A stretch of DNA of 64,000 bases from Granulicella tundricola MP5ACTX9 (GTDB lineage Bacteria; Acidobacteriota; Terriglobia; Terriglobales; Acidobacteriaceae): assembly GCF_000178975.2 (NCBI RefSeq), contig NC_015064.1, forward strand, positions 124,001 to 188,000, in the 5' to 3' direction. The notes beneath the pieces are model-generated. The model did no database searches. It had not been told where the DNA came from and saw only the letters and a list, made by a program, of their open reading frames with translations. The position numbers and the translations under genes were made by a program. Each line of letters begins with the position of its first letter. Position 1 is the first letter of the stretch. Below are positions 32,785-41,613 of this stretch, in pieces.

Positions 32785-33558
32785 ATGAATCGTTTTGATG
32801 GAAAAGTAGTAATCGTGACGGGAGCAGGATCGGGAATTGGAGCGGCCACAGCCAAGCGTTTTCTCGCGGAGGGAGCATTGGTCGTGCTCAACGGGCGACG
32901 CAAGGACAAGCTCAGCGAAACAGCGGAGGGCTTTGATGATGGCCGGGTGTTGCTGCACAGCGGAGACATTGCGGATGAGGGCTATGTCAAGCAGTTGATC
33001 GAAGCCACCGTCGCAAAGTTCGGCAAGATCGATGTGCTCGTCAACAATGCAGGCGTATCTGCCTTCGGTCCGATCCTGGACAGCACGACGGAGCAATGGC
33101 GCAAGGTCATGAGCATCGATGTCGATGGGGTGTACTTTGCTATCCGCGCCGCACTACCGCATTTGCTGAAGACCAGGGGCAACATCGTCAACGTCTCGTC
33201 TGTCTCAGGTCTGGGTGGCGATTGGGGAGGCAGCATCTACAACACAGCCAAGGGTGCCGTCTCGAATCTCACCCGCGCTCTGGCCCTGGAACTAGGCTCG
33301 CAGGGCGTTCGAGTGAATGCCGTGAATCCCAGCCTCACCTCGACCGAAATGACCGCCGAGTTCGAGAAGAACGATAAGCTCATCGCAAAGTTCACGGATC
33401 GTCTCCCCATCGGACGAGGTGCCCGGCCGGAGGAAGTCGCGAGTGTCATCGCCTTCCTCGCAAGCGAGGATGCCTCGTTCGTCAATGGCGTCAACCTGCC
33501 CGTAGACGGCGGCGTCACCGCTTCCAACGGCCAACCAAACATGACCGGACTGGTTTAG
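32785..33558 (+). CDS. SDR oxidoreductase
   Basis: A 257-residue classical SDR: VVIVTGAGSGIGAATAK, VLVNNAGVSAFGPI, IVNVSSVSGLGGDWGGSIYN with Tyr-x3-Lys in YNTAKGAVSNL, and the C-terminal NLPVDGGVTASNGQP. ATG 32785 has AGGAG at the right distance. It is a second SDR in the operon and differs clearly from the first, so the two likely act on different steps. A hairpin at 33565-33588 follows the stop. Confidence 0.92.
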   Translation: MNRFDGKVVIVTGAGSGIGAATAKRFLAEGALVVLNGRRKDKLSETAEGFDDGRVLLHSGDIADEGYVKQLIEATVAKFGKIDVLVNNAGVSAFGPILDSTTEQWRKVMSIDVDGVYFAIRAALPHLLKTRGNIVNVSSVSGLGGDWGGSIYNTAKGAVSNLTRALALELGSQGVRVNAVNPSLTSTEMTAEFEKNDKLIAKFTDRLPIGRGARPEEVASVIAFLASEDASFVNGVNLPVDGGVTASNGQPNMTGLV

Positions 33559-33564
33559 CCTCGT

Positions 33565-33588
33565 CGAGAGCGGTTAGCGCCGCTCTCG
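33565..33588 (+). terminator. Hairpin after the second SDR
   Basis: CGAGAGCGG pairs with CCGCTCTCG around TTAGCG (9-bp stem), followed by ATCTCCTTTCATTCT. It begins seven bases after the stop and may end or attenuate transcription before the FAH gene. Confidence 0.5.
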
Positions 33589-33651
33589 ATCTCCTTTCAT
33601 TCTCGCTTTATCTAAAAGCCTGTTCGCCGTACCGAGCCACAAGGACACAGC

Positions 33652-34584
33652 ATGACTCACAGCACTGACATTCATCAGGATGTGGCATCCCTGAACGCAA
33701 GACTTGCAAACATTCAGACAAAGAGCGGTTATGCACTGGGTCTGGAGACTGAGGAAGGCGTGCTCGACCTAACTGCTACAGGTGCCGCACTCGGGATGTC
33801 AGCCCCGCGGGATATGGACGACCTTCTTCAACATGGCTTGGGGGAGCAGGTCCGTCGCATCCGGGATGCGGTCGCGGACAGACCTGAAACTGCGGTGCTG
33901 ATTAAACTGCAGGACGTCATCTTCGCCCCTTTGGTCACGCGACCCGAGAAGATCATCTGCGTGGGTTTCAACTACGAGAAGCATGCCGAGGAAACCGGCA
34001 CCCCAATCCCGAAGGCTCCACCACTCTTCGCCAAGTTCAGCAACGCACTCAACCACCATAACGGTGTGGTGACTCTACCCACCCGTGTTGACAGTCACTT
34101 CGATTACGAGACGGAACTCGTCATCGTCTTCGGTCGGCGTTGCCGTGACGTCAAGGAAGAGGAAGCTCTGGACTACGTGGCTGGCTACTCGATCGGCAAC
34201 GACGTGAGTGCCCGCACGCTTCAGCAACAGACGACGCAGATCACCGCTGGCAAGATCTCGGACGGCTTCGCTCCGGTTGGCCCTTGGCTCGTAACCCGGG
34301 ACCGCATAGCCGATCCGAACAATCTCCGCCTGCAAACTTTCTTCAACGGAGAGCGACGCCAGGATTGGACGACGAGCGACATGATCTTCGATTGCCGAAA
34401 ACTCATCAGCTACATCACAGGCATCATGACGATCCAACCAGGCGACATTCTTTTCACAGGCACGCCGCAGGGAGTGATCCTCGGAGAAAAAATACCTGCG
34501 ATGCTACGCCGTTGGGTTAAACCGGGTGACGAGGTGATCTCCACCATCGAAGGTCTGGGCGAACTCCGCGTCACCTATGAGTAG
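33652..34584 (+). CDS. Fumarylacetoacetate hydrolase family protein
   Basis: A 310-residue FAH-family enzyme. The metal ligands are in HFDYETELVIVFGRRC (Glu-x-Glu pattern) and YSIGNDVSAR (Asp). GFAPVGPWLVT, MIFDCRKLISYI and ILFTGTPQGV are standard blocks of acylpyruvate hydrolases and 2-keto-3-deoxy-sugar or ketoacid hydratases. It cleaves carbon-carbon bonds in 2,4-diketoacids or dehydrates 3-deoxy-2-keto acids. With two SDRs, an aldo/keto reductase and a CMD-like protein it suggests a sugar-acid or aromatic breakdown route. The 93-base gap and hairpin suggest partly separate expression. Confidence 0.88.
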   Translation: MTHSTDIHQDVASLNARLANIQTKSGYALGLETEEGVLDLTATGAALGMSAPRDMDDLLQHGLGEQVRRIRDAVADRPETAVLIKLQDVIFAPLVTRPEKIICVGFNYEKHAEETGTPIPKAPPLFAKFSNALNHHNGVVTLPTRVDSHFDYETELVIVFGRRCRDVKEEEALDYVAGYSIGNDVSARTLQQQTTQITAGKISDGFAPVGPWLVTRDRIADPNNLRLQTFFNGERRQDWTTSDMIFDCRKLISYITGIMTIQPGDILFTGTPQGVILGEKIPAMLRRWVKPGDEVISTIEGLGELRVTYE

Positions 34585-35254
34585 AAGTTCGTTCATCACT
34601 TGCGCTGTCTGGCCATAGTCGATCTCCAGGTGAAAACTTTTATCTCCGTGGAGTCACCGTGCAAGGAGCGATCAACATCCGGGGCGGCGCGGATCTGCCC
34701 ATGCACTTGGAGAATCCGGTCAGCCTTGGTTGCACGACAACGGGAGAGGTGCAGCCTTGGGGAGCCAGGATGCACGCAGCCCTCACGGTGGAGGCGGGCA
34801 AGGTCAACCATGGAGACACCGGCTTTCGCTCCAGTCATGAAGTTGTGCCTGCAATTTAGACGAATCTTGCCCCTACGAGGATGGCGAATGCGACGTGGCA
34901 CAGGCCTTCGAGTGTAGTATCGAGCCTCTCATGGTCTTGTGCGAGTCATCTACAACGCGCGACCCATGCGAATCTCTTTCTCCATCGGCAACACCCAGAC
35001 GCGAAAGCGTCTTTACGAAGGAAGTCGATCGACAGGTAATTTACTGGAAAAGGCATGCACTTCGCACCGTCGACTCTGGAGGACGCCTCCAGGAGGCGTG
35101 GCTACGGTCCCTTCTGCTAAAAACGGATCCTCCTTCGCTTTGGTCAACACCTAAATTATGATGGGACTCTGAATTTCAGTTCTGGCGTTTCGGCTGCGCT
35201 CGGATAATTGACTCGCAATGACCAACAACTTGAAACGAGATCCGGACTTGACCC
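34585..35254. other. Intergenic stretch with an IS remnant
   Basis: Only the IS5-type transposase tail at 34856-34975 is recognisable. Short frames on both strands elsewhere have no family features. The stretch separates the redox operon from the AT-richer acyltransferase cluster. Confidence 0.4.
34856..34975 (-). pseudogene. IS5-family transposase, C-terminal remnant
   Basis: The minus-strand frame gives RFAWVARCR, a TGA in place of Arg, then LAQDHERLDTTLEGLCHVAF, AILVGARFV and a stop. This fits the end of IS5-type transposases (pattern ERTFAWLGRCRRLAKDxE...). Only 39 residues remain and one is a stop, so it is a dead scar at the border of the next cluster. Confidence 0.6.
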
Positions 35255-36811
35255 ATGCTGTTTAACTCCTTCCCTTTTCTGTTCATCTTTCTCCCCATTG
35301 CTCTGCTTGGGTATCAGATTGCGGGACGTCTTCATCGTCGTGGAGTTGTTGTTTGGTTGGGCATTGCTTCGCTCGCTTTTTACGCCTATTGGCATCCAAC
35401 ATTTCTGATTATTCTTGGCATCTCGATCCTGCTCAACTACCTCATCGCGTGTCTGATCGTGCGACGTATCCCAAACTCAATCGGCACTCATATCTGGCTC
35501 GCGCTCGCGATCTGCGCGAATCTTGGGGCGCTCTGCTACTTCAAGTATCTCTTTCCGTTTCTCATCTTCGTGACTTCCTTCACCCACACAAACCACGATT
35601 GGGGCCGCGTCTTGCTCCCGCTCGGCATTTCCTTTTTTACCTTTACTCAGATCGCGTATCTTGTCGATCTCCAGCAGAATGCCGCTGAACTTCAAGACTT
35701 CTCCAGTTACATGCTTTTCGTTACCTTCTTCCCCCACCTGATTGCAGGCCCGATCCTTCACCACAAATCGATCATGCCCCAATTCGCGGAGGGCAGAGAC
35801 TATCGACTCAACGCGGATGACGTAGCCGTCGGCTTCTCGTGGTTCATCATGGGACTGTTCAAGAAGGTCATGCTGGCCGATAACTTCATATCGGCCGTTG
35901 ACCCTGCATTCGCTGCACCAGGTGGAGTGTCCCGGCTCGCGGGATTGATCGCAATCCTCTCCTATGCACTTCAGCTTTACTTTGATTTTTCAGGATACTC
36001 GGATATGGCCCTCGGGCTGGCTCGAATGTTCTCCATCCAATTTCCACTCAATTTTGCATCACCCTACAAAGCCTCCAATATCATCGATTTCTGGAATAGG
36101 TGGCATATGACTCTTACCCAGTACATAACCAGCTATGTCTTCACTCCGGTTCAAAAACTGATCAGGGAGCACCGCCAAAAACAAGGACTCGCCGTCAATC
36201 GAAAAGCGCTCAATACTGTATCCGGGTTCGCCAATATGATCGCAATTCCCACACTGTTTACTATGGGGATCGCGGGCATCTGGCATGGAGCAGGATCTCG
36301 ATTCATCATCTACGGCCTGCTTCACGGAGGCTACATCACTTCGGCTCATGCTTGGAGGATTACACGGACAAAGAGACCCAATCTAATACCGAAATGGATT
36401 GGGCAACAGTTCCGTCACATCTTTTCCGTAGGCCTTACTTTCTTCGCGGTCATAGTAAGCCAGGTTTTCTTTCGATCGAGCAGCACAGGAAATGCGCTTC
36501 TTCTACTCAGAAACACCTTTGGTTTCCACCATAGTCAGAGCTCGACGGCCGCGCTTTCTGGCTTCCCGCTCCTAAGTGCCCTGGCCTTATTGGTTTTGGG
36601 ATTTATAATCGTCTGGCTTCTACCCAACACCCAGCAAATCCTGATCAATTTCAAGCCTTCATTGGCTCTGGCCGAGTCGGACGCAAAACCTGCCGTATTC
36701 ACATTTCGTTGGAGCCCCACCTTCCTCTGGGCGGTCATGCTGTCAGCCGCCCTGGTCATTTCGGTATCCCACTTTCAAGATCCATCAACATTTCTGTATT
36801 TCCAATTCTGA
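35255..36811 (+). CDS. MBOAT-family membrane O-acyltransferase (AlgI/DltB type)
   Basis: A 518-residue protein with about 11-12 membrane helices. It starts MLFNSFPFLFIFLPIALLGY, the usual start of AlgI-like proteins. The catalytic His is in GIAGIWHGAGSRFIIYGLLH, and DFSGYSDMALGLARMF with FWNRWHMTLTQYI are family blocks near the cytoplasmic channel. MBOATs move an acyl group across or onto a surface acceptor. The next gene begins at its stop (TGATG overlap). With an SGNH protein, FkbH and ACP downstream it is the likely transferase of this cassette. The region is visibly more AT-rich than neighbouring genes. Confidence 0.93.
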   Translation: MLFNSFPFLFIFLPIALLGYQIAGRLHRRGVVVWLGIASLAFYAYWHPTFLIILGISILLNYLIACLIVRRIPNSIGTHIWLALAICANLGALCYFKYLFPFLIFVTSFTHTNHDWGRVLLPLGISFFTFTQIAYLVDLQQNAAELQDFSSYMLFVTFFPHLIAGPILHHKSIMPQFAEGRDYRLNADDVAVGFSWFIMGLFKKVMLADNFISAVDPAFAAPGGVSRLAGLIAILSYALQLYFDFSGYSDMALGLARMFSIQFPLNFASPYKASNIIDFWNRWHMTLTQYITSYVFTPVQKLIREHRQKQGLAVNRKALNTVSGFANMIAIPTLFTMGIAGIWHGAGSRFIIYGLLHGGYITSAHAWRITRTKRPNLIPKWIGQQFRHIFSVGLTFFAVIVSQVFFRSSSTGNALLLLRNTFGFHHSQSSTAALSGFPLLSALALLVLGFIIVWLLPNTQQILINFKPSLALAESDAKPAVFTFRWSPTFLWAVMLSAALVISVSHFQDPSTFLYFQF

Positions 36812-37809
36812 TGATTGGAACGAATAGACAAAATATGACTAGCGAAGATGGAGAAGGTTTAGGGAAAATAGAGCCGCGCGTTCCCATGCGCATGGGGCGC
36901 TACATCGCTCTGCTCGGATTTTCTGCAATCGTCCTGTATTTATTGCCCTTTGTTATTAACAAAATGCCAGGTTACGATAGGCGCTTCGGAACATTCTTTG
37001 GCCCTCTTTTGGACTATGGATACTCTGCGAATGACGTAAATGCGGATATCGTGGTGTTCGGCGACTCCAGCGCAGTCTTCGGTTTTGATCCGGTGCAGGT
37101 CGGCAATGCCTTGAACCTCAAAGTCATCAATCTGCCTAATACTTTGGGGTCCTTAGCGGTAACTCAAGATGATGTGCTCCGGGGCTATCTTAAACACAAC
37201 AAGGCTCCTCGGTTGATCGTGTTTTATTTTGCTCCTTGGGATCTTGACTTCAATGCAGGAAAGCCAAAGGAAAATCTGTTTGAAGGAGAAGACATACTCC
37301 TCCGTACCGCCCCGGCTTCCGAGATCATCACGTACTTCCGCCATTACCCGCTCCATCTCCTCAACTATCCTCTGGAGTTCTATTCGTCCGTAGTTCAAAA
37401 CTCCCTGGTCACCTTCGCACATCACACATCGGGACAAGCCCAGATCGTAGCGAGACACGGCCATGCAGATGTTCCCGCGCATGCCCCTTCTTTGTCCGAA
37501 GACTGCTCGTTGCCCACCGCCCTCACCAATCCAGTGGGCTCTGACACGGTAGACCGGTTTATCAACTCCTATCGCTCTCAGGCAACACAGACGTGGTTGT
37601 ATATATCTCCGATTCCCAACTGTCGAAACGCCCAACTAATCACGAACCGTTCCTATCGTGGCGATTTGACATCCTCTCCAGCAGCGCTTGATCCTACTTT
37701 TTTTGCTTTGGACTACACCCATGTAAGGGCGCCAGGGGTCCCGCAATCTTCAGAGATCTTCACACAAGCGCTTACGAAAGCGTTGAAGTCGGAGCCCCTG
37801 AGCCATTGA
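36811..37809 (+). CDS. Membrane-anchored SGNH-hydrolase-like protein
   Basis: A 332-residue protein with one N-terminal membrane helix (YIALLGFSAIVLYLLPFVIN). The outer part starts with DIVVFGDSSAVFGFDP, an SGNH block I (GDSS), and ends with LDYTHVRAPG, a block V with Asp-x2-His. These are the catalytic positions of SGNH esterases/acyltransferases such as AlgJ/AlgX or PatB, which partner MBOAT proteins. The start overlaps the MBOAT stop (TGATG), implying coupling. Role: probably extracytoplasmic acyl transfer or trimming on the same acceptor. ATG 36838 is an alternative start. Confidence 0.75.
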   Translation: MIGTNRQNMTSEDGEGLGKIEPRVPMRMGRYIALLGFSAIVLYLLPFVINKMPGYDRRFGTFFGPLLDYGYSANDVNADIVVFGDSSAVFGFDPVQVGNALNLKVINLPNTLGSLAVTQDDVLRGYLKHNKAPRLIVFYFAPWDLDFNAGKPKENLFEGEDILLRTAPASEIITYFRHYPLHLLNYPLEFYSSVVQNSLVTFAHHTSGQAQIVARHGHADVPAHAPSLSEDCSLPTALTNPVGSDTVDRFINSYRSQATQTWLYISPIPNCRNAQLITNRSYRGDLTSSPAALDPTFFALDYTHVRAPGVPQSSEIFTQALTKALKSEPLSH

Positions 37810-37908
37810 TTCCAAAAAGATCTCGAATCACGCGCACTCGCAAGAATTTAGTTGAGACGACTCCTCCGGATCGCTCCCAGGCGGCAAGAACTTGTAGCAT
37901 ATCTACAT

Positions 37909-39708
37909 ATGCTTGATTTCGACTTCTGCTCCATTGACGACATCCTCCGAAACCGGAAAAGTATTCGAAGAGAACTCTCAGCGTCGGACGGCCTGCGGGA
38001 ACTCAGAATCGCTGTACTTGGAGGATCGACAACGAACGAGTTCGTCAATCTCCTTGAGATCCTGCTGCTTGCCAGTCATTTCCGGCCGGTCTTTTATCAG
38101 TCGGAGTATGGGAGATTCTATGAGGACGCAGTCTATGATCCTCAGACGCTTATCGACTTTAAGCCCGATCTGGTCTATATCCACACCTCAAATCGAAACA
38201 TTCAGAACTACCCCCCTCTAAATTGCTCAGAGGAACAGCTCGCTGGCTGCGTAGCGAGCGAACTGGAGCGATTCCAGGAGATTTGGAGTGCTTTGGACGC
38301 GAATGTTCATTGCCAGATTGTGCAAAATAATTTTGAGGTCTCTGCTTATAGCTTTCTGGGAAGTCTGGATGCATCGTCGAGTGGGGGCAGAGGCCGATTC
38401 CTCTCAGAACTCAATGTGGCCTTTGCAAAAGCTATTGCCGAGCGTTCCAACACGATTCTGCAAGACATCCATAGCATCTCCGCTCATGTAGGCCTCAAGC
38501 GCTGGTTCGACTGGAGCCGCTACTTTAGTTACAAACTGCTATACACAGCTGAAGCAAATCTTGAAATAGCACGTTCATTAAATGCGATTGTCAAAGCGAT
38601 CTACGGAAAGAAGCGCAAGGTTCTTGTGCTTGATCTTGACAATACATTATGGGGCGGAGTCATCGGCGATGACGGAGTCGACGGTCTTCAGCTAGGTCGC
38701 GAGACCCCCATGGGAGAGGCCTTCATCGAATTTCAGGAGTACTGCCTGGGGCTTCGCGATCGAGGGGTGTTGTTAGCGGTTTGTTCAAAAAATAATGACG
38801 AGACCGCAAGAGCCGGCTTTATGCACCCAAGCTCTATCCTGAAGCTGGAACACATATCCAGTTTCAAGGCTAATTGGGATCCAAAACATGAAAACATCCG
38901 CTCGATAGCTTTGGAACTAAATCTTGGCTTGGATAGTTTCGTCTTTATTGACGACAATCCTGCGGAACGTGAGATCGTCAGAGCCCAGATACCAGAGGTT
39001 GCAGTGCCTGATGTAGGGAACGATCCCGTACGTTATCCTGCAATCATAGAAGCCGGTCGCTTCTTCGAATCAATTTCACTTTCGAAAGAGGATCTTGCCC
39101 GAGCCACCCTGTACGCGCAAAACTCGAAGCGTTCCGTTCAGGCGCAAAAGTTTTCTGATTATGGAGAGTATCTCGATTCGCTGGAAATGATAGCTGAGAT
39201 TTCGACGTTCAAACCGGTATACCTTGAACGCATAGCTCAACTAACAAATAAGACGAATCAGTTCAACTTGACGACGCTGCGTTTGAGCTTCAGTGAGATA
39301 GAAGCCTTCTCTTCCGACCCGGCCTACATTCCGTTGTACGGTAAGCTTGTAGATCGTTTCGGAGACAACGGGCTGATCTCGGTTGTTATAGGAAGAATAG
39401 AAAATACCGTTCTCTACGTCGACCTGTGGCTTATGAGTTGTCGAGTTTTGAAACGTGACATGGAGTTAGCGATGCTCGATGCCTTGGTTGAGAAAGCCAA
39501 CTCTCATAAACTAGAGTCAATCGTCGGTTACTATATTCCAACGAGTAAGAATACGATGGTAGAAAATTTCTACCAGGGTCTAGGATTTGAGCCGGACACG
39601 GGCGAGGGGATGGAATACCCAGACAAACGTACCGTATGGCGCCTCAACCTGGCAGGTTATACAAAACGGAACACCCACAGTAAAACCAAGGAGTATGGAA
39701 ATGCATAA
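37909..39708 (+). CDS. FkbH-like HAD-IIIC protein with SGNH-like N-terminal and GNAT-like C-terminal domain
   Basis: A 599-residue protein. Residues about 25-190 look like an SGNH-type domain (AVLGGSTTNEFVNLLEILLL). Residues about 225-370 are a HAD phosphatase of class IIIC with LVLDLDNTLWGGVIGDDG and FIDDNPAERE. The end (about 440-590) is a GNAT-like fold (QLTNKTNQFNLTT, YVDLWLMSCRVLKRDMELA). In polyketide pathways FkbH takes 1,3-bisphosphoglycerate, removes phosphate and loads a glyceryl group on an ACP. The ACP gene overlaps its stop here. This argues for a glyceryl-ACP or related hydroxyacyl-ACP donor. ATG 37909 is chosen by fit to the family start. Confidence 0.88.
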   Translation: MLDFDFCSIDDILRNRKSIRRELSASDGLRELRIAVLGGSTTNEFVNLLEILLLASHFRPVFYQSEYGRFYEDAVYDPQTLIDFKPDLVYIHTSNRNIQNYPPLNCSEEQLAGCVASELERFQEIWSALDANVHCQIVQNNFEVSAYSFLGSLDASSSGGRGRFLSELNVAFAKAIAERSNTILQDIHSISAHVGLKRWFDWSRYFSYKLLYTAEANLEIARSLNAIVKAIYGKKRKVLVLDLDNTLWGGVIGDDGVDGLQLGRETPMGEAFIEFQEYCLGLRDRGVLLAVCSKNNDETARAGFMHPSSILKLEHISSFKANWDPKHENIRSIALELNLGLDSFVFIDDNPAEREIVRAQIPEVAVPDVGNDPVRYPAIIEAGRFFESISLSKEDLARATLYAQNSKRSVQAQKFSDYGEYLDSLEMIAEISTFKPVYLERIAQLTNKTNQFNLTTLRLSFSEIEAFSSDPAYIPLYGKLVDRFGDNGLISVVIGRIENTVLYVDLWLMSCRVLKRDMELAMLDALVEKANSHKLESIVGYYIPTSKNTMVENFYQGLGFEPDTGEGMEYPDKRTVWRLNLAGYTKRNTHSKTKEYGNA

Positions 39709-39958
39709 TCTGACGACCGATAGTGTTCTCGATGAACTTCAACCAATCTTTCAAGAGGCGTTGGACAAGCCAAATCTCACCGTTACCCTCTCATCCAATG
39801 CGATGAACACCCCGGATTGGGACTCATTGGCTCATATTGAAATCATCGAGATGGTTGAACGCCACTACAAGATCAAGTTCGGTTTGGGCGAACTCCAGGA
39901 CTTAAAGGATGTGAATGATCTTGTAAAACTAACCATCGAGAAGGTAGCTAAGCTTTAA
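39701..39958 (+). CDS. Acyl carrier protein
   Basis: An 85-residue carrier protein. WDSLAHIEIIEMVERHYKI holds the phosphopantetheine Ser in the DSL motif, followed by the typical acidic helix and FGLGELQDLKDVNDLVKLT. ATG 39701 has AAGGAG seven bases upstream and overlaps the FkbH stop by eight bases, a sign of coupled production. It is probably charged by FkbH and read by the MBOAT. Its 3' end overlaps the convergent MaoC-KR gene by 11 bases. Confidence 0.9.
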   Translation: MHNLTTDSVLDELQPIFQEALDKPNLTVTLSSNAMNTPDWDSLAHIEIIEMVERHYKIKFGLGELQDLKDVNDLVKLTIEKVAKL

Positions 39959-41417
39959 CGCCCGCAGAGGAGGAAAGCTTACGGAGAATGGGCAGCAGAA
40001 TATCGACGGGATCTTGTTCGCGTTCAGGAAGTACTCCCGCAGTCTGATCCGTTCGTAGTCTGGGCAAGCGTGTCGTGATGATGTGCAGCCCCGGCATATG
40101 CTGGTTCATATCGTCACACAGGATCTCTCCCGCGGCCTTGATCATTGAGTATTCGGTCATTCCAGCAGGCCGTTCCTCAACTGCAATTGACGAAGGATAA
40201 TAAACAGCCAGCGGAGCTTTTGCGGAGACGTATGTTTTTTCGGACCCTACAAGCTCCTTACATAAGTCGTAGAAGCCTTGTATATAAAACACAGAAAAAT
40301 CAGCGAGGATCGAGGAGGACATCACCTCTCCCTTGGGACGGAAGATAGCGTTCGTAGCAAAATAAAACAAATGAGTGATTGGGCCATTGAGAAGAGAAAG
40401 TTGAGATGCAGCAGGCTTGCGAACGTCGTAGGGCAGCATTTCTATTTGCTTGCCGGCGCTGCGAATCTGATCGATGACCTTACCGGCTTCTAGTTTCCCC
40501 AGGGTATAGGTAATAGTTGATGAGCCGCCACCAGCGCCGATGAGTTTGGCCGTGAGTTCTCCCAGCCCTCGAGACCCCCCAATGATGAGCGCTCTCATAT
40601 CGGCGAATTCTTCGGGACGCACCCGGCTCGCGAGTTCTGGCATGGTGGCCTGTTCAACTGGGGGCGTTCTGACGAACGTGTCCAAAAAACCATCTATGTT
40701 TGATCCAATGACGTGAATCTGCGCCTTACGAAAGCGTTCGTCCACCCGAGCTACGTTGAAGGAGAGCGACTCTCCGGCGCCACCCGTCGGCGTCAAACCG
40801 ATTTCAAGATCAAGCTTTGAAAAAGTCGAATACAGGCCGGGAGCTTCCATCCCAACGACATACGAGCAGGCAGCTAACTCGGCTACCGTTCGGGCTTCAA
40901 CTAAGTCACAGAGATCGGGAAACATTTGACGCATATCTTGTTTCGTAGCTACAAACGCATTCCCACTTATTTTCTCCAACTCAGCCAGATCAAGATTGCG
41001 TGGAGCCTCGAGAGGTGTTTGCGCCGACCGTGAGTGTATGTCTTCCAGCTCTATTTGTTGATCCGCACTAGAAGCTCCGAAGTGTATTTCAGCGCTTAGC
41101 GTGCTCATGCCCGCCACCTCTACCCTGAAGCGGAGAATCGACTCCACGGAGGAGACCAGAATGATCTCGGCCATATCTCCGAGATAAACCCATTTCAAGA
41201 ATTTCACTTTGATACGGGTTGGGCATCGAACGATGTGGTCTTCCGTGGTCAGCGTCTCCAGAGCCCAAAGCAGCGTATGCATGCCATGCACTACTGGCAG
41301 ACCGGCCTGTGTGCGCCGAGCTTGAACCGCATCCATATGTATGGGATTGCGATCTCCCGTAGCCGCAGCAAATCTTTCCTGGCCTTCATCACCCACAATT
41401 CGCTCATCAATTCTCAT
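39948..41417 (-). CDS. MaoC-type double hotdog dehydratase fused to SDR ketoreductase
   Basis: A 489-residue fusion. Residues about 1-130 are a MaoC hotdog with the hydratase-2 motif TGDRNPIHMDAV (Asp and His present). A second hotdog-like part (about 145-275) contains ARTVAELAACSYVVGMEAPG and ends in a substrate-side strand. Residues about 285-489 are an SDR with IIGGSRGLGE (cofactor), PSSIAVEE and YSMIK (Tyr-x3-Lys). It thus combines the beta-keto reduction and dehydration steps of fatty acid or polyketide chains in one stand-alone protein. ATG 41417 has GAGGGG upstream; the frame upstream to 41516 lacks family features. It faces the ACP gene and is probably its reductive partner. Confidence 0.82.
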   Translation of the reverse strand: MRIDERIVGDEGQERFAAATGDRNPIHMDAVQARRTQAGLPVVHGMHTLLWALETLTTEDHIVRCPTRIKVKFLKWVYLGDMAEIILVSSVESILRFRVEVAGMSTLSAEIHFGASSADQQIELEDIHSRSAQTPLEAPRNLDLAELEKISGNAFVATKQDMRQMFPDLCDLVEARTVAELAACSYVVGMEAPGLYSTFSKLDLEIGLTPTGGAGESLSFNVARVDERFRKAQIHVIGSNIDGFLDTFVRTPPVEQATMPELASRVRPEEFADMRALIIGGSRGLGELTAKLIGAGGGSSTITYTLGKLEAGKVIDQIRSAGKQIEMLPYDVRKPAASQLSLLNGPITHLFYFATNAIFRPKGEVMSSSILADFSVFYIQGFYDLCKELVGSEKTYVSAKAPLAVYYPSSIAVEERPAGMTEYSMIKAAGEILCDDMNQHMPGLHIITTRLPRLRTDQTAGVLPEREQDPVDILLPILRKLSSSAGVKA

Positions 41418-41613
41418 TTCGATCCCCTCAATCAAGTGTATCCGTAAGAGATTCAGGTCTAAAGTCCAGTCGGATCTTCGTTGTAGCGATTGCAAAGGTG
41501 AGATGGCAACATTCAAATGAGTAGGAACTCATCAATGGTTGAAAGCTCACCGTGATAAGTGGCTCTTATCCACTCTTCCTTCAAAGCTCTTTTGGAGTAA
41601 CTGGTGAATCAGA

